Notes under the pieces: model-generated | What the model saw: only the letters and a program-made list of their open reading frames with translations | Databases searched by the model: none | Told to the model about the DNA's origin: nothing | Assembly: GCA_034430895.1 (NCBI GenBank) | Contig: DAOUDW010000002.1 | Location: forward strand, 1 to 7,030 | From: WVZH01 sp034430895 | Lineage (GTDB): Bacteria > Chloroflexota > Anaerolineae > Anaerolineales > E44-bin32 | Reading direction: 5' to 3' | Length of the DNA stretch: 7,030 bases | Program-made: the position numbers and the translations under genes | Shown: one piece after another, positions 6,562 to 7,030 of the stretch | Position numbering within the stretch: the stretch's first letter is position 1 | Layout: every line of letters begins with the position of its first letter

Positions 6562-6674
6562 CAACCATATTATTGCCGTTTGTACACAATTTTGCCCCGT
6601 AATCCGTCCCCCAGCATAGATCGATTTGTACCATAATATTGCCGATAGTGAAATTTAGTAGCATATCGTTGCCG
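6561..6674 (+). repeat. Second array of TTGCCG-type repeats
   Basis: Copies at 6561-6578 (ACAACCATATTATTGCCG), 6581-6597 (TGTACACAATTTTGCCC, one base short), 6627-6644 (TGTACCATAATATTGCCG) and 6657-6674 (AGTAGCATATCGTTGCCG) match the array at 585-795, all on the plus strand. The orientation fits one end of an element that extends to the right, where an IS21-type istA fragment lies on the minus strand, so IS21-family terminal repeats are the most likely explanation. Confidence 0.55.
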
Positions 6675-6710
6675 TTTGTGAAGACTAAACATAATAGAGG
6701 GGAACTTGAT

Positions 6711-6742
6711 ACTTTTTCCATGCGGACGAGGTTTTTCCCCCT
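6711..6742 (-). repeat. Sequence resembling the IS terminal repeat (relic B)
   Basis: Read on the minus strand it begins AGGGGGAAAAACCTCGTCCG. It shares the GAAAAA-4 bp-TCCG pattern of the IS ends but not the outer GGCC. Confidence 0.4.
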
Positions 6743-6771
6743 TACAGGTCATAGCCTTTAGGGGGAAAAAC
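6731..6771. repeat. Strong hairpin with 12-bp perfect stem
   Basis: GTTTTTCCCCCT (6731-6742) is inverted as AGGGGGAAAAAC (6760-6771) around a 17-nt loop. It overlaps two sequences that look like IS ends pointing away from each other. No gene ends nearby, so a terminator role has no obvious client. Confidence 0.7.
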
Positions 6772-6791
6772 TATATCCGTGCTAAAATCCG
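6760..6791 (+). repeat. Sequence resembling the IS terminal repeat (relic C)
   Basis: It begins AGGGGGAAAAACTATATCCG and continues TGCTAAAATCCG, sharing GAAAAA-4 bp-ATCCG-AAAAT with the IS ends. It is the mirror partner of 6711-6742. Confidence 0.4.
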
Positions 6792-6815
6792 GCGTAAACT
6801 TACACTGTAATGTGG

Positions 6816-6850
6816 GAATATTTCACCCGGATGATGTTTTTCTATCCAAC
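6816..6850 (-). repeat. Sequence resembling the IS terminal repeat (relic D)
   Basis: Read on the minus strand it begins GTTGGATAGAAAAACATCAT and continues CCGGGTGAAATATT, matching the GAAAAA-ATCCG-AAAT pattern. Confidence 0.35.
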
Positions 6851-6855
6851 AAGGT

Positions 6856-6890
6856 CATTTTGTAGAACGGATGTACATTTTCGGCCATCA
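6856..6890 (-). repeat. Isolated IS left-end sequence in inverse orientation (relic E)
   Basis: 6865-6887 is the exact inverse of 5102-5124 in the IS left end (23 bases). Similarity ends shortly inside, with TCTACAAAATG instead of TCCAAAAATAC. It abuts the istA fragment, whose reading frame stops within its first three bases. Confidence 0.7.
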
Positions 6891-7028
6891 CACCTCATCT
6901 CGGATCAGCCGATAGATTCGGCGAGCGGTATAACGTTGCTTTCGAGGCTGTTGTTCGCTTTCAATCAATAGCTCATTGATCCGATCTTGATAGGGTCCAA
7001 GCACAGGCGCTGCACGCGGTTTCCGCAG
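6891..7028 (-). pseudogene. istA: IS21-family transposase IstA fragment, truncated by an IS end
   Basis: On the minus strand 46 codons enter from the right edge and run to a TGA at 6888-6890. The residues KPRAAPVLGPYQDRINELL and PRKQRYTARRIYRLIRDE are typical of the region between the helix-turn-helix and catalytic core of one IstA subgroup. The expected continuation (EGY-G, then the DDE core) is missing, and the stop codon is the TGA of the TGATGGCCG terminal-repeat sequence. No istB is present. The gene is therefore broken by insertion or by a later deletion. The N-terminus lies beyond the window, so its integrity is unknown. Confidence 0.7.
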
Positions 7029-7030
7029 TT

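Noticed and set aside
6470..6752. Small minus-strand frames with repeated NGN-M motifs
   Set aside because: The repetition comes from the TTGCCG repeat DNA read backwards, and the frames cross the IS boundary.

Overview
The window looks like an accessory, transposon-scarred region of a bacterial chromosome. A Chloroflexota-like (Anaerolineae-type) host is my best guess. It rests on the mix of a long Ig-like surface protein, a PD40/TolB-type lipoprotein with a Thr/Pro linker, and single-ORF integrase-type IS elements. This is an inference from style, not from a marker gene.

Layout from left to right: (1) 1-418 is the 3' end of one copy of an IS element, comprising the last 54 codons of its transposase, about 250 bp of noncoding tail and the right terminal repeat. 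(2) 419-862 holds a probable truncated gene tail (420-579) and an array of short repeats of the type TGTAGCATAAnnTTGCCG, including a 59-bp palindrome. (3) 863-4920 is a two-gene minus-strand unit. Its first gene encodes a 955-aa secreted, membrane-anchored protein with Ig-like repeats, a transmembrane hairpin and a C-terminal GH19-like (chitinase/endolysin-type) domain. Its second gene, 8 nt downstream, encodes a PD40 beta-propeller lipoprotein. (4) 5099-6561 is a complete second copy of the IS in the same orientation as the first, with an intact DDE transposase. (5) 6561-7030 is a graveyard of mobile-element ends: more TTGCCG-type repeats, several sequences resembling the IS terminal repeat, a strong hairpin, and at the right edge a minus-strand fragment of an IS21-family istA gene cut off exactly where an IS end begins.

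The most interesting reading concerns the central pair. The long protein keeps a GC-rich, conserved-looking stalk (signal peptide, Cys-rich region, three Ig-like repeats, membrane hairpin) but ends in a distinctly AT-rich module with different codon use that carries the wall-hydrolase-like domain. This is the pattern of a modular surface effector with an exchanged C-terminus. The tightly linked lipoprotein would sit on the same face of the membrane as the hydrolase domain, so it could be an anchor partner, regulator or immunity protein. Function is not demonstrated by the sequence. The pair lies between two direct IS copies, which gives a route for mobilisation or deletion.
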